Source of the DNA: Shewanella sp. Choline-02u-19
GTDB lineage: Bacteria; Pseudomonadota; Gammaproteobacteria; Enterobacterales; Shewanellaceae
Direction of reading: 5' to 3'
Assembly (NCBI RefSeq): GCF_002836205.1
Contig: NZ_PJBE01000012.1
Coordinates: forward strand, 558,001 to 622,000
DNA length: 64,000 nt
The first letter of the stretch is position 1. Each line of letters starts with the position of its first letter. Positions 38,103 through 47,902 of the stretch are shown here, one piece after another. The notes beneath the pieces were generated by a model that ran no database searches, was not told the origin of the DNA, and saw nothing but the letters and a program-made list of their open reading frames with translations. Made by a program: the position numbers and the translations under genes.

Positions 38103-39119
38103 ATGGACATAGCCACCATTTTAGTTGTGGATGACACCCCCGGTAATATCGATATCTTGGTGGGGATCTTGAGTAATGACTACAAGATTAAAGTGGCTAT
38201 TGATGGCCCTAAAGCACTCGCGTTAGCGCAAAAAAATGCCCCTGATCTTATTTTACTCGATGTGATGATGCCTGGGATGAATGGATACGAGGTGTGTGAG
38301 CGTTTAAAGACTGACCCGCTGACTAGCCATATACCGGTTATTTTTGTTACCGCATTGGCTGAAACCGCAGATGAGACCCAAGGGTTTGCGCTGGGCGCAG
38401 TTGATTACATCACTAAGCCAGTGAGTGCTCCTGTGGTACAAGCGCGGGTAAAAACCCATCTTGCGCTTTATGATCAAAAACGGCTGCTTGAGCAGGAAGT
38501 AAAAGCACGGACAAAAGAGCTAGAAGAGACACGGTTTGAGATTATTAGACGTCTTGGGCGAGCTGCTGAATATAAAGACAATGAAACCGGGCTACATGTT
38601 ATTAGGATGAGCCATTATGCTCGCTTGTTGGCGGTACAGTCTGGGTTGCCAGACAAGTACTGTGAGCTCATTTACAATGCCGCTCCAATGCATGATATTG
38701 GTAAAATAGGCACGCCTGATTCGATATTAAAAAAGCCGGCGAAATTAGATAAACATGAATGGAAAGAGATGCAGTGTCATGCAGAAATAGGCGCCAAAAT
38801 TATTGGCGAACATAAAGATCCATTGCTTAAAATGGCCAAACGTATCGCCTTGAGTCACCATGAGAAGTGGGATGGCAGTGGCTACCCAAATGGCGTGGCA
38901 GGGACGGACATTCCCATTGAAGGTCGCATAGTGGCAATTGCCGATGTGTTTGATGCATTAACCTCGATTCGACCCTACAAAAAAGCTTGGACCGTTGCCG
39001 ATACAATGGCACTTATCGAGAGTGAGTCAGGCAAACATTTTGACCCTGAGCTGGTCGAGCATTTTAAACACATTTTGGCAGAGGTCACGCAAATTCGCGA
39101 TGAGCATCATGAAACGTAA
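38103..39119 (+). CDS. response regulator with HD-GYP domain (cyclic di-GMP phosphodiesterase)
   Basis: A 338-residue protein from the ATG at 38103 (AAGGAGAG upstream); an earlier TTG is not favoured. Receiver domain with D53 in LLDVMMPGMNG, a short coiled coil near 125-150, then an HD-GYP domain with HDIGKIGTPD and HHEKWDGSGYP intact. HD-GYP proteins break cyclic di-GMP to GMP. It is the last gene after the hybrid kinase and should be its phosphorylation target. Confidence 0.95.
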   Translation: MDIATILVVDDTPGNIDILVGILSNDYKIKVAIDGPKALALAQKNAPDLILLDVMMPGMNGYEVCERLKTDPLTSHIPVIFVTALAETADETQGFALGAVDYITKPVSAPVVQARVKTHLALYDQKRLLEQEVKARTKELEETRFEIIRRLGRAAEYKDNETGLHVIRMSHYARLLAVQSGLPDKYCELIYNAAPMHDIGKIGTPDSILKKPAKLDKHEWKEMQCHAEIGAKIIGEHKDPLLKMAKRIALSHHEKWDGSGYPNGVAGTDIPIEGRIVAIADVFDALTSIRPYKKAWTVADTMALIESESGKHFDPELVEHFKHILAEVTQIRDEHHET

Positions 39120-39138
39120 CGACTTTATACCGTCCATA

Positions 39139-39164
39139 AAAAAGGCGCCTTAGGCGCCTTTTTT
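39139..39164. terminator. bidirectional terminator
   Basis: AAGGCGCC and GGCGCCTT form the stem with A-run before and T-run after, between the HD-GYP gene and the convergent ygfZ gene. It can serve both. Confidence 0.9.
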
Positions 39165-39177
39165 ATTACAGTACTCG

Positions 39178-40149
39178 TTAGTCACTCTCTTCCAAAGAGT
39201 ATGGCAGGGCAATGACACTAAGTTGTGATGTATCATCACCGGCGATTCTCAGTGTGGCGCCCATCGGTGTGTCATTGGCTAACACTGCAGTAAACAATAC
39301 CTGCTGATCTCGTTGAACACTTTCAATAATGGTACCAGCGCGTCGAAATCCAGCATCCTCTTCTAAGGCTATCTCTAATTGGCTGTCAGCGGTTAATTCA
39401 GCTGATACCGTACCTGAGACAATATAGAGTGCGCGTTTGTTGCCACCGCGGTATTTCATTCGAGCGATAGTTTCTTGGCCCATGTAGCAGCCTTTGTTGA
39501 AGCTAATGCCATTAATCGCTTGCAGGTTACACATTTGCGGCACAAATTTAGCATTATGCACAGCGCCAATATTCGGGTAACCGGCTAATATTTCTAGCTC
39601 TTGCCATGCCGTCGCATCAAAAGTCACTGCTTCAGTCAGTGTATTGAAACGCTCTACACTCGATTGCTCGATTGCAATAATAAAACGGCCAGCATCTTGG
39701 ATGATCATGCCATTGTCGATAAGCGTCAGCTCGTCGTTTAATGCCCCAAATTGCTCGGTTAACCAAGTTGATGCTTGCTCACCAGCAACGCCTAAAAGTA
39801 GCCAGTCATCGCTCACATCAGTGAGGTCAGCCTTGCTAAATACGGCATACTTTTGCAATTGAGATAGATCTAATGCCAAAGTCTGTTTTGGCATCATCAT
39901 AAATAGGGTACCGTCTTTCGCAAAGGTTCTAAAGGTGGCAAGCATTTTCCCTTTAGGATCGCAATGTGCGCCCCAGCGCCATTGATTGTCTTCAAGTGAG
40001 CTGATGTCGGCAGTGACTTGACCATGTATAAAGCTGCGGCCTTGTTCTCCCGTTACCGACATTAAACCTAAATGAGATAACTGGGACACAATAAGGGAAG
40101 GCTGTTGTCCGTTTAAAGGCCAGTTAGGCTGAGAAGTTGACAGGGTCAT
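39178..40149 (-). CDS. ygfZ: folate-dependent tRNA-modification / Fe-S assembly protein YgfZ
   Basis: A 323-residue protein from the ATG at 40149; a TTG 12 nt earlier is less likely. The family signature KGCYMGQETIARMKYRG is near residue 225. It resembles the T-protein of glycine cleavage and binds folate; it aids Fe-S enzyme maintenance and tRNA thiomethylation. It stands alone on the minus strand. Confidence 0.93.
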   Translation of the reverse strand: MTLSTSQPNWPLNGQQPSLIVSQLSHLGLMSVTGEQGRSFIHGQVTADISSLEDNQWRWGAHCDPKGKMLATFRTFAKDGTLFMMMPKQTLALDLSQLQKYAVFSKADLTDVSDDWLLLGVAGEQASTWLTEQFGALNDELTLIDNGMIIQDAGRFIIAIEQSSVERFNTLTEAVTFDATAWQELEILAGYPNIGAVHNAKFVPQMCNLQAINGISFNKGCYMGQETIARMKYRGGNKRALYIVSGTVSAELTADSQLEIALEEDAGFRRAGTIIESVQRDQQVLFTAVLANDTPMGATLRIAGDDTSQLSVIALPYSLEESD

Positions 40150-40241
40150 GAGCAAGTCCAAGAGTTAAACGAGAAGAGTGATGATTGTAACGCTAATCAT
40201 AGGCTGCGAAAAGTTGCATACCGCAAGTTTATTAAAACTAT

Positions 40242-40273
40242 AAGGCCGTACAATATCGAATTGTACGGCCTTA
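40242..40273 (-). terminator. hairpin terminator of serA
   Basis: AAGGCCGTACAAT and ATTGTACGGCCTT form a 13-bp perfect stem just past serA; on the minus strand it is followed by a T-rich stretch broken by A and G, so it is a moderate intrinsic terminator. Confidence 0.6.
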
Positions 40274-40313
40274 GAAGATCCGCTGAAACTGATTTCAGCT
40301 AAATAGGACTGAC

Positions 40314-41543
40314 TTAGTGAAGTAGTCGAGTTCTAATTGTGCCTTCAATCGCTTGCATTTCGGTGAGTGCCTCATCAGCTTTATCTGAATCAACCTCCAT
40401 CACCACGTATCCTATTTCAGCTGTTGTTTGTAGATACTGAGCGGCAATGTTGATGCCTTTCTCTGCAAATGCCAAGTTAATCTGGATAAGGATCCCGGGT
40501 CTGTTACGGTGAATATGTAGCAATCTCGAGGTACCTGAGTGTGGCGCTAATGAAACTTCAGGGAAGTTAACTGCGGTCATGGTCGAGCCATTATCAGAGT
40601 ATTTAACCAGTTTCCCAGCCACTTCTATACCGATGTTTTCTTGTGCTTCAGCCGTGCTACCACCCACATGAGGAGTCAATATCACGTTATCAAGCCCACG
40701 TAATGGGCTGACAAACTCATCGTTATTCGATTTTGGCTCGACAGGGAATACATCAATTGCTGCACCTGACAGGTGTTCTTCTTTGAGCGCGGCGGCTAAC
40801 GCATCAATATCGACAACGGTGCCGCGTGAAGCGTTAATTAAGATACTGCCTTTGCGCATACAAGCCAGTTCAGCGTGAGCAATCATCTCTTTGGTATGCG
40901 GTGTTTCTGGTACATGTAAACTGACTACATCGGCAAGCGACAGTAGCTGTTCCATTGAATGTACCTGTTGCGCGTTGCCTAAAGGTAGCTTGTCTTCAAT
41001 GTCATAAAAGATAACCCGCATGCCCAAGGTTTCAGCAAGAATACCTAGCTGGGTACCGATATGGCCATAACCAATAACACCGAGTGTTTTTCCGCGTGCT
41101 TCAAAACTGCCTGCTGCACTTTTTAGCCAGCCGCCTCGATGAGCCATAGCGTTGCGCTGAGGAATTCCACGCAGCAACATGATGATCTCGCCCAGCACCA
41201 ACTCAGCTACACTTCGAGTATTAGAGAAGGGTGCATTGAAGACGGGGACCCCCAGTTTTTCAGCAGCAGCTAAGCTCACTTGGTTGGTACCGATACAGAA
41301 ACAACCAATACCGACCAGTTTATCAGCGTGACTTAATACCGCTTCAGTCAGTTGGGTACGGGAACGAAGACCCACAAAATGCGCATCTTGAATCGAAGAG
41401 AGTAGATCCTCTTCGCTTAGTGCTGCTTTGTGGTATTCAACATTGGTGTAACCCGCTCGTTCGAATACATCTACCGCAGATTGGTGGACGCCTTCCAACA
41501 GCAGGATTTTTATCTTATCCTTGTCCAGCGAGTGTTTCGCCAT
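40314..41543 (-). CDS. serA: D-3-phosphoglycerate dehydrogenase
   Basis: A 409-residue enzyme of E. coli SerA size. NAD-binding motif GVIGYGHIGTQLG near residue 154, RGTVVDIDAL near 240, catalytic His in LTPHVGGST near 292, and a C-terminal ACT domain (residues about 338-409) that binds serine for feedback inhibition. It catalyses the first step of serine synthesis. Upstream of the ATG is AAAAGGG. Confidence 0.97.
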   Translation of the reverse strand: MAKHSLDKDKIKILLLEGVHQSAVDVFERAGYTNVEYHKAALSEEDLLSSIQDAHFVGLRSRTQLTEAVLSHADKLVGIGCFCIGTNQVSLAAAEKLGVPVFNAPFSNTRSVAELVLGEIIMLLRGIPQRNAMAHRGGWLKSAAGSFEARGKTLGVIGYGHIGTQLGILAETLGMRVIFYDIEDKLPLGNAQQVHSMEQLLSLADVVSLHVPETPHTKEMIAHAELACMRKGSILINASRGTVVDIDALAAALKEEHLSGAAIDVFPVEPKSNNDEFVSPLRGLDNVILTPHVGGSTAEAQENIGIEVAGKLVKYSDNGSTMTAVNFPEVSLAPHSGTSRLLHIHRNRPGILIQINLAFAEKGINIAAQYLQTTAEIGYVVMEVDSDKADEALTEMQAIEGTIRTRLLH

Positions 41544-41744
41544 GATTTATGTACCCTTTTGGTTTATTTGTATTATGTATATCTAAGCTCATCGCAGAGA
41601 CGACTAAATTCAACCGCTAGCGTGGTTTAGGTATAAACTGTCAAGCTATAAACAAAGTAGCACTTTTTTAACTCGGTGTAGAGGGCTGGATGGCTAAAGT
41701 GTTTATTCTAAATTAAGAACAATATCGTATATGGGAGAGATATT

Positions 41745-42356
41745 TTGAATAAAAGCATTGCATGGCTAGTTATCTTTTTTTTGGTTCTGCTGTGGTCTGC
41801 AATTGAGCCGAAAGATCAGTTCACTTGGTTGTTAGAAGTTTTACCGGCATTACTTGCACTGCCAATCCTTGCTTTTACTCGTAATAGCTTTCCCCTAACG
41901 AGCTTGGCTTATGTTTTGATCCTTATTCACTGTGTGATTTTAATGGTCGGTGGCCACTACACCTATGCCGAAGTTCCTTTGTTTGACTGGATTGCACAAT
42001 GGACGGGGACGACCCGTAATAACTACGATAAAGTCGGTCATCTTGCGCAAGGATTTATTCCCGTTATTTTAGCTAGAGAAGTGTTTATCCGCTTAGGTGT
42101 CGTTAAGCTTGGCGCTTGGTGTAACTTTTTGGCTATTTGTTTTACGTTGGCATTCTCAGCACTTTACGAGCTTATTGAATGGTGGGTCGCTGCGCTTACC
42201 GGCGAAGATGCTGAAGCATTTCTCGGTACACAAGGCTATGTTTGGGATACGCAATCTGACATGGCAATGGCATTAGTAGGGGCGATTGCTGCGATAATAT
42301 TGTTGAGTCAGTACCATAACAAATTGATCGCGATTAAGATGAAACCACAGGTTTAA
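41745..42356 (+). CDS. DUF2238 (YjdF-like) inner-membrane protein
   Basis: A 203-residue membrane protein with about six transmembrane segments. Conserved blocks are GGHYTYAEVPLFDWI near residue 68, NYDKVGHLAQGF near 91 and ELIEWWVAALTG near 140, with LGTQGYVWDTQSDM. These match DUF2238. Function unknown. The start codon is TTG at 41745, backed by GGGAGAG 5 nt upstream and by family alignment. Confidence 0.88.
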   Translation: MNKSIAWLVIFFLVLLWSAIEPKDQFTWLLEVLPALLALPILAFTRNSFPLTSLAYVLILIHCVILMVGGHYTYAEVPLFDWIAQWTGTTRNNYDKVGHLAQGFIPVILAREVFIRLGVVKLGAWCNFLAICFTLAFSALYELIEWWVAALTGEDAEAFLGTQGYVWDTQSDMAMALVGAIAAIILLSQYHNKLIAIKMKPQV

Positions 42357-42556
42357 GGATCCGTTAATTTCCCTGAATTATATGTCCACTTTAGTCTTTA
42401 CACTGTTTCTGTTAAATGATTTTCATCCGGCATACTTTATTACTAGGTCAACTCTATGTAGACTGACTTAGTCTGCTTTGTATTAGTTCTTTTGGTTAAA
42501 GGTAATTATTACAAAGCATTAAATGGACTAAGTGAAATATCTCAGGGAGAGAAGTG

Positions 42557-43228
42557 ATGAATAATATTGATGAAGTGGTGTTTCTTCATCAGGTGGCTGC
42601 ACCTTGCCACCTGGCTATGCTTGCAGAATCAATTGGATTGAAGACGCGAGTGGTTTCAGATATTGAGCAACTTGAACCTAGCGCTGATAGCAGTAGTTTC
42701 TACCTTATCTCTCAACAAGGTGCTGCGATTGACTGTAATGGCATCCCTTTGGTTGCTTCATTGCTGGTTAAGCATGTGCCTGTGGCACTTTATAATGTGA
42801 GCAAGGATTCTTTAGATGAAGAGTCTGCGCTGTTATTGGGCATTAGAGGTTTACTGTTTGCAGATCAACGAATGGATTTACAGCTCACGGGCTTACGAAA
42901 AGTCCTAGCAGATGAACTATGGTATGACAGAATTTTGATCAGCCGTGTGTTCCGTCAATTAGTGAGTCAAATCGATACCCCACGAGCATTATCAACCGAA
43001 GGTTCTGAATCATTCCAACAATTAACCCGCCGAGAAAAAACCATTATTCAACAGGTTTCCAGCGGAGCTCGCAATAAAGAAATTGCTACAGGATTGTGTA
43101 TCAGTGAGCACACTGTTAAGGCACATATTTCATCCATTTTTAGAAAAACCCATGCACGTAACCGTGTTGAGTTATTACGTTGGGCTGAGCCTTATCAGAA
43201 TCAATTAAAGTTACATGCAGTAGGCTAA
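42557..43228 (+). CDS. LuxR/CsgD-type transcriptional regulator
   Basis: A 223-residue regulator with a C-terminal LuxR helix-turn-helix (LTRREKTIIQQVSSGARNKEIA, from about residue 150; SEHTVKAHISSIFRKT). The N-terminal part resembles a receiver fold but no phosphorylation Asp site with the usual neighbours is seen, as in CsgD. The ATG at 42557 has AGGGAGAG 5 nt upstream. It stands alone; CsgD-like proteins often govern biofilm matrix genes, but the target here is unknown. Confidence 0.85.
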   Translation: MNNIDEVVFLHQVAAPCHLAMLAESIGLKTRVVSDIEQLEPSADSSSFYLISQQGAAIDCNGIPLVASLLVKHVPVALYNVSKDSLDEESALLLGIRGLLFADQRMDLQLTGLRKVLADELWYDRILISRVFRQLVSQIDTPRALSTEGSESFQQLTRREKTIIQQVSSGARNKEIATGLCISEHTVKAHISSIFRKTHARNRVELLRWAEPYQNQLKLHAVG

Positions 43229-43613
43229 TACCAATTCAGTAAAAATTAACGACCTACGGGTCGTTTTTTTGTGACTGTGGCTGGCTAAACTCAGGCAGAT
43301 TAGTGTTTTTATATGAAATTTACTGACTAAGTGGAGTTTATGACTAAAATATTAAAATTATTTAGTGAAAATTTTAATATTTTTAAACCTACGTTTTACT
43401 TCCTACTGTTTCTTGTTAAGCCACTGATTTAAGTAGGTCTTTTGTTACTTATGTTAGTGCTGTTCGTTTAAGTGTCTATTTTTTCCTTTTATTACAGTCA
43501 GTTAACGGCATTAATGTGACGTAGGCGTCTTCTTTTTGTCACTTTTCTCTGTAAGAATCCCCGTGCACGTTAATAAAAATTAGCGGCAATATTATAAAAA
43601 TGGGGTTGAATAA
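43229..43613. other. 385-bp intergenic region before the nuclease gene
   Basis: It opens with the regulator's terminator and continues as AT-rich sequence. The rest should hold the nuclease promoter; no operator was recognised. Confidence 0.5.
43248..43269 (+). terminator. terminator of the LuxR-type gene
   Basis: AACGACC and GGTCGTT pair around a short loop and are followed by a run of T. Confidence 0.85.
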
Positions 43614-46286
43614 ATGGATAATGTTAAAAAATTGTCAGTATTAGCACTGTCAATAGCTGCTGCTCTGCCTATGATGGCGAGCGCAGATGTAATTATTAGT
43701 GAATATGTAGAAGGCAGTGGTGGTAACAAGAAAGCGATTGAGCTTTATAACGCTGGAGATACGGCGGTAGATTTATCTGGCTACACTTTGATTAGACATG
43801 GTAATGGTGCCGCCGCAGCTTCGTTAATGGCTACCTTAAGTGGTACATTAGCTGCTAATGGAACCAAAGTAGTGGTTCATAACCTTACAGACATTCCTTT
43901 AGATGCGGGCATTGATCAGCTTACCAGTACCAAGATGACCTTTAATGGGAATGACGCTGTTGATTTAATGAATGGCACGACTGTAATCGATAGGGTCGGC
44001 ATTCTTTCTTCTGATAATTTCGCTAAAGATGTCACCCTTCAACGTAGTGATGCTGTTACAGCACCTCAAGCCGTCTGGGTTGAAAGTGAGTGGATTGATA
44101 AAGGAACAAACTATTTAGCTGGACTCGGAGCTCGCAGCGGCGACTTCGTTGGTGGAGCGGGTCCTGGTCCTGAACCTGAAGTGCCAGCATTCAGCTGTAC
44201 AGGTGCTACATTCACGCCAATCTATGATGTTCAAGGTACCGGCTTCAAGAGTCCATTAATTGCAGATGGTAAGTACAAGACTGATGCCGATTACACCGTT
44301 ATCGGTGTTGTGACCGCTCGAGCAGATAGCCAAAAAGGTTTCTATCTGCAGGAAATAGATGGCGATGGGTCTCTATTCACTTCTGACGGCATATTTGTGA
44401 ACACCAATGGATCTGCAGATGAAGCGATTCAACCGGGTGTTAAAGTTTGTGTTCAGGGTAAGATTGAAGAAAGTTATGGTCTGACACGTATCACCGATGT
44501 CGGAGATAATTTTGCTACTGATGGAAATGCCGAAGTTCCTGCGGCTGAGCCGCTTTATATTGTAGAAGGCGAAAGACTTTCTAATACCCTTGAGCGTTTA
44601 GAGGGAATGAAAGTTAAGCTCGATCTGGCTACAGATATGAAGGTCACCAGTATGTATGGTCGCAGTGGCGATCCTCTGGGTCTTGTCTTGTCGCATAAAG
44701 CGCCATTGATGAAGGCGACTCAAGTTGAAGCGCCGGGTTCAGATGCTGCAGCCGCTATTCAATCGAAAAATAAAGCCAACCAACTGCAAATTATTCCTAG
44801 CATCAAAGCACCAAATGGTACCGTTCCCTATCTTGCCGATTTCAACGCAGAGACTGGATATATCCGTATTGGAGATACCATCACAAACCTAGAAGGCATG
44901 ATCGGTTATGGCTATGGGAAGTATCATCTTGTAGCAACCAACCAGATTGCTACAAGTGACATTTTACGCAGCGATAACGACAGATCGTCAACACCTGATA
45001 TTGCTACTATGGGCGATATCCGCGTTGCCAGCTTCAACGTTCTGAATCTGTTCACCAGTGACAGTGATGTTGGTGGTACATTGAATGCCACTTGTAAAGA
45101 TCAAGCCGATGCCGATAAAGCTAAAAAGAGTTGTGGTCGTGGTGCACATACATTAGAAGATTATCTAAAGCAGCGCACAAAGATTGTTAGTGCGCTAAAA
45201 GAGATGAACGCTGATGTAGTTGGTTTGATGGAAATTGAGAATAATGGTTTCGGTGAAACTAGCTCGATTCAGTATCTGGTCAATGCCTTGAACGCTGAGT
45301 TACCTGCTATCGATGCTTATAAGTTTATCGAAGCAAACGAAGCTGATAAGTACAAAGGTAAGTTCATTGGTAGCGACGCAATTACTGTCGGACTGCTGTA
45401 TCGCCCAAGTAAGGTTAAGCCTGCCGGTGATGCGTTTGTTATCGAGACTCCAGAGCAACATGCTCCTGCTGGAGTGATGAGCCGCGGTGAAGGTAATGAT
45501 GCTGAAACTAGCCCTAGTTATAACAAGTATCAACGTCACAGCTTAGCTCAGACTTTCCAGATCAATGATGAGAAGTTAACAGTTTTAGTTAACCACTTGA
45601 AATCTAAAGGCTCAAGCTGCTTAGAAGATTGGGCTGAATTTGCAGAGAAGAATGATCCAGCAGATCTACAGGGACACTGTAACGAGTTCCGTGTTTCTGC
45701 AGCCAAGGTTATCGGTGAATCACTCAAAGATATTGAGGGTGATATCTTGGTTCTCGGTGATATGAATGCTTATGGCATGGAAGATCCTATCGCTGTCTTG
45801 ACAGATTATGATGCTGCAACTGCCGAACGTGAGATAGTTTCTGCTTCATGGACGACGCTTGAAGGTAAAGTTTATGAGCAAACGGGTAGTAAGATTGACA
45901 AAGGTTACGGCTTAATTAACCTTAATACTCAGGCTCATGGTGCTAGTACCTACTCATACAGCTACAGTGGCGAATTGGGTAACTTAGATCATGCATTAGC
46001 TAATGCAAGTGCTGCGGCGAGACTGGTAGACATTCAAGATTGGCATATCAACTCGGTTGAATCTATCTTGTTCCAGTATTCTGCGTATAACCAAGGCGAT
46101 ATCGAAATTTCTGATAATGCCTTCCGCTCTTCAGACCATGATCCTGTGATTATTGCCCTGAGCTATCCAGCGCCAGTAGAGCCTGTTGTACCTGTTGTCC
46201 CACCAAAGAAAGACGATGGTGGTTCATTGGGTTATCTAAGCCTATTAATGCTATCGCTATTTGGCTTACGTCGCCGTAAGCACTAA
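43614..46286 (+). CDS. exeM: ExeM/NucH-type extracellular nuclease with GlyGly-CTERM
   Basis: An 890-residue exported protein. Signal peptide ends near MASA (residue 24). Residues 25-180 are a lamin-tail-like domain (VIISEYVEGSGGNKKAIELY). Residues about 195-330 are an OB-fold region. Residues about 470-860 are an endonuclease/exonuclease/phosphatase domain (VASFNVLNLF, VVGLMEIENNG, LGDMNAYG, SDHDPVI). The tail has GGSLGYLSLLMLSLFGLRRRKH, a GlyGly-CTERM anchor that a rhombosortase would process. In Shewanella oneidensis ExeM degrades extracellular DNA and affects biofilm. It is a single gene with its own terminator. Confidence 0.92.
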   Translation: MDNVKKLSVLALSIAAALPMMASADVIISEYVEGSGGNKKAIELYNAGDTAVDLSGYTLIRHGNGAAAASLMATLSGTLAANGTKVVVHNLTDIPLDAGIDQLTSTKMTFNGNDAVDLMNGTTVIDRVGILSSDNFAKDVTLQRSDAVTAPQAVWVESEWIDKGTNYLAGLGARSGDFVGGAGPGPEPEVPAFSCTGATFTPIYDVQGTGFKSPLIADGKYKTDADYTVIGVVTARADSQKGFYLQEIDGDGSLFTSDGIFVNTNGSADEAIQPGVKVCVQGKIEESYGLTRITDVGDNFATDGNAEVPAAEPLYIVEGERLSNTLERLEGMKVKLDLATDMKVTSMYGRSGDPLGLVLSHKAPLMKATQVEAPGSDAAAAIQSKNKANQLQIIPSIKAPNGTVPYLADFNAETGYIRIGDTITNLEGMIGYGYGKYHLVATNQIATSDILRSDNDRSSTPDIATMGDIRVASFNVLNLFTSDSDVGGTLNATCKDQADADKAKKSCGRGAHTLEDYLKQRTKIVSALKEMNADVVGLMEIENNGFGETSSIQYLVNALNAELPAIDAYKFIEANEADKYKGKFIGSDAITVGLLYRPSKVKPAGDAFVIETPEQHAPAGVMSRGEGNDAETSPSYNKYQRHSLAQTFQINDEKLTVLVNHLKSKGSSCLEDWAEFAEKNDPADLQGHCNEFRVSAAKVIGESLKDIEGDILVLGDMNAYGMEDPIAVLTDYDAATAEREIVSASWTTLEGKVYEQTGSKIDKGYGLINLNTQAHGASTYSYSYSGELGNLDHALANASAAARLVDIQDWHINSVESILFQYSAYNQGDIEISDNAFRSSDHDPVIIALSYPAPVEPVVPVVPPKKDDGGSLGYLSLLMLSLFGLRRRKH

Positions 46287-47357
46287 TGGCAAACTAACCA
46301 CGGGTTAGCCTGCTGGTATTAGAGCAACTGATAAGCCACCTTTAATTGAAAAGGTGGCTTTTTTATTGCTTAATTAGGCTACCGATAGCAATGATATCAC
46401 TCGTCTTTAACTATAAATCGATACAAATGGCAGCTTAATGCACTAACGGCTCATTAACGTGTAAAAAAAGTAGTTTAAAACTTTCTTTTTAGTAGTGCTT
46501 TGATCACAACTAGGTCATAGAAAGGATTGCTCACCTCTTATGAATCACTATTGTAGTATATCGCTATTGTTAATATATCTATGTAAATAAGTGGTTTACG
46601 TATCTATTTTGTACGTATTCAGTTCGTGCGCGAGTACCTTTGTTAGCTTTATTGTTGTAATCAATGTTTCTATGCCTTAGCAGGGTAAAAATATAACTTT
46701 TATGTGCTAAATCGACGTAATTTGCTTGCAGCAAAAATGTTGCTGTATACACTGCATCCATAGCAAGGTTTTGTGAGTTGAAAATGTATGGAAGTTTTCA
46801 TCATTTTTGGCTATGTAGCTATTTAAAATTAGAGTTAGTATTCTCGAAACAGCCAAGCAGCTAACTTAATGACTGTACAGAGGGGTCGGTATTGCAGTTA
46901 ACCAATGCTGCTAATGCACAGCCAATCATATTGATGACAAATATTTACAGCGCGCTAAAGCGAACACAGTCATTCAATGAAAATATTTAGCTGACACTGG
47001 GTGTCAGATTGACAATCGACTTTAACACTTAGTTAAGCTAGTGCTGATAAAGTTAGATTTCAATAATTGTAATTCTCAACCATTTCAGTTCAGACGACCA
47101 GTTACCCTATGGCGCGTGGTTAGGCACATAAGTTGGACGTGAAAACGTATCGACACCTAAATAATAAGCTCAATCACGCGCCTATTCTATACACCGATAA
47201 CCTTCCACTTTGCCAAAAATCAATAAAGCGTTACCGTTATGGTCAACGCGATGAACTGCCGCATAATGATCAAAGACTTATACTCATCTTACCTATTTAA
47301 ACTTTTTTACTTAGGCAGTAAACTGTTAACAATAACTACAAAAAATGGATGTAACAG
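46287..47357. other. 1071-bp gene-poor region
   Basis: After the nuclease terminator there is about 1 kb of AT-rich sequence before the thioesterase gene. A 60-codon minus frame at 46579-46761 has no ribosome binding site or recognisable sequence and is not called. A short coding-like open frame at 47182-47277 on the minus strand is listed in the findings. No RNA gene was recognised. Confidence 0.5.
46332..46365 (+). terminator. terminator of the nuclease gene
   Basis: AAGCCACCTTT and AAAGGTGGCTT form the stem, followed by TTTTTA. Confidence 0.9.
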
Positions 47358-47795
47358 ATGTCGATTTGGTTTAGACCCGTAAGCTTAGAAACATGTGCCA
47401 AAATGGATTCAGGGATGCATGGTAAAGGCACACTGATGCAAACGATGGGGATCACGATCTCTGAAGTTGGTGATGATTATATGAAGGCGACAATGCTTGC
47501 ATCACCTGCTGTACATAATCCTTTAGGTATCGTTCATGGCGGCGCTAATGTTGCTTTGGCCGAAACCGTCGCCAGCTATGCGGCAAATTTCGCGGTCGAT
47601 TTTGAGCAGTATTACTGCGTTGGCCAAGAGATTAATGCTAACCATTTAAAGGCATCACGCAATGGCATGTTAACGGCAACGGCCAAACCTGTGCATCTTG
47701 GCAAGCGCAGCTCAGTATGGGAAGTGTTGATCCACAATAGTGCAGGCGAACTGTGTTGCATATCTCGAATGACTGCGGCGGTGGTAAAACGTTAA
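47358..47795 (+). CDS. PaaI-type hotdog thioesterase
   Basis: A 145-residue single hotdog domain protein. The family pattern HNPLGIVHGGANVALAETVAS is near residue 54, with the conserved HGG helix start and a downstream Glu, as in PaaI/YbgC-type acyl-CoA thioesterases such as EntH/MenI relatives. It hydrolyses an acyl- or aryl-CoA thioester in the cytoplasm. Substrate unknown. Stands alone. Confidence 0.88.
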   Translation: MSIWFRPVSLETCAKMDSGMHGKGTLMQTMGITISEVGDDYMKATMLASPAVHNPLGIVHGGANVALAETVASYAANFAVDFEQYYCVGQEINANHLKASRNGMLTATAKPVHLGKRSSVWEVLIHNSAGELCCISRMTAAVVKR

Positions 47796-47902
47796 TCTGT
47801 TTAACGCGCAGTAAAGTACAAATAATTGAGCGGTAAGCTGTTGCATTAGTAAACTATTGCCCATACTCAATGTATTGTTTTTTTGTAAGCCTTGGAGCTA
47901 AA

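Noticed and set aside
42554..42556. GTG as start of the LuxR-type gene
   Set aside because: The adjacent ATG at 42557 has the better placed ribosome binding site.
46579..46761. 60-codon minus-strand frame in the gap after the nuclease gene
   Set aside because: No ribosome binding site, AT-rich chance-like composition and no family resemblance.
47111..47182. Possible integron attC-like palindrome (GGCGCGTG ... CACGCGCC with GTTAGGC)
   Set aside because: Spacing and the partner core site do not fit attC, and no integrase or cassette array is nearby.
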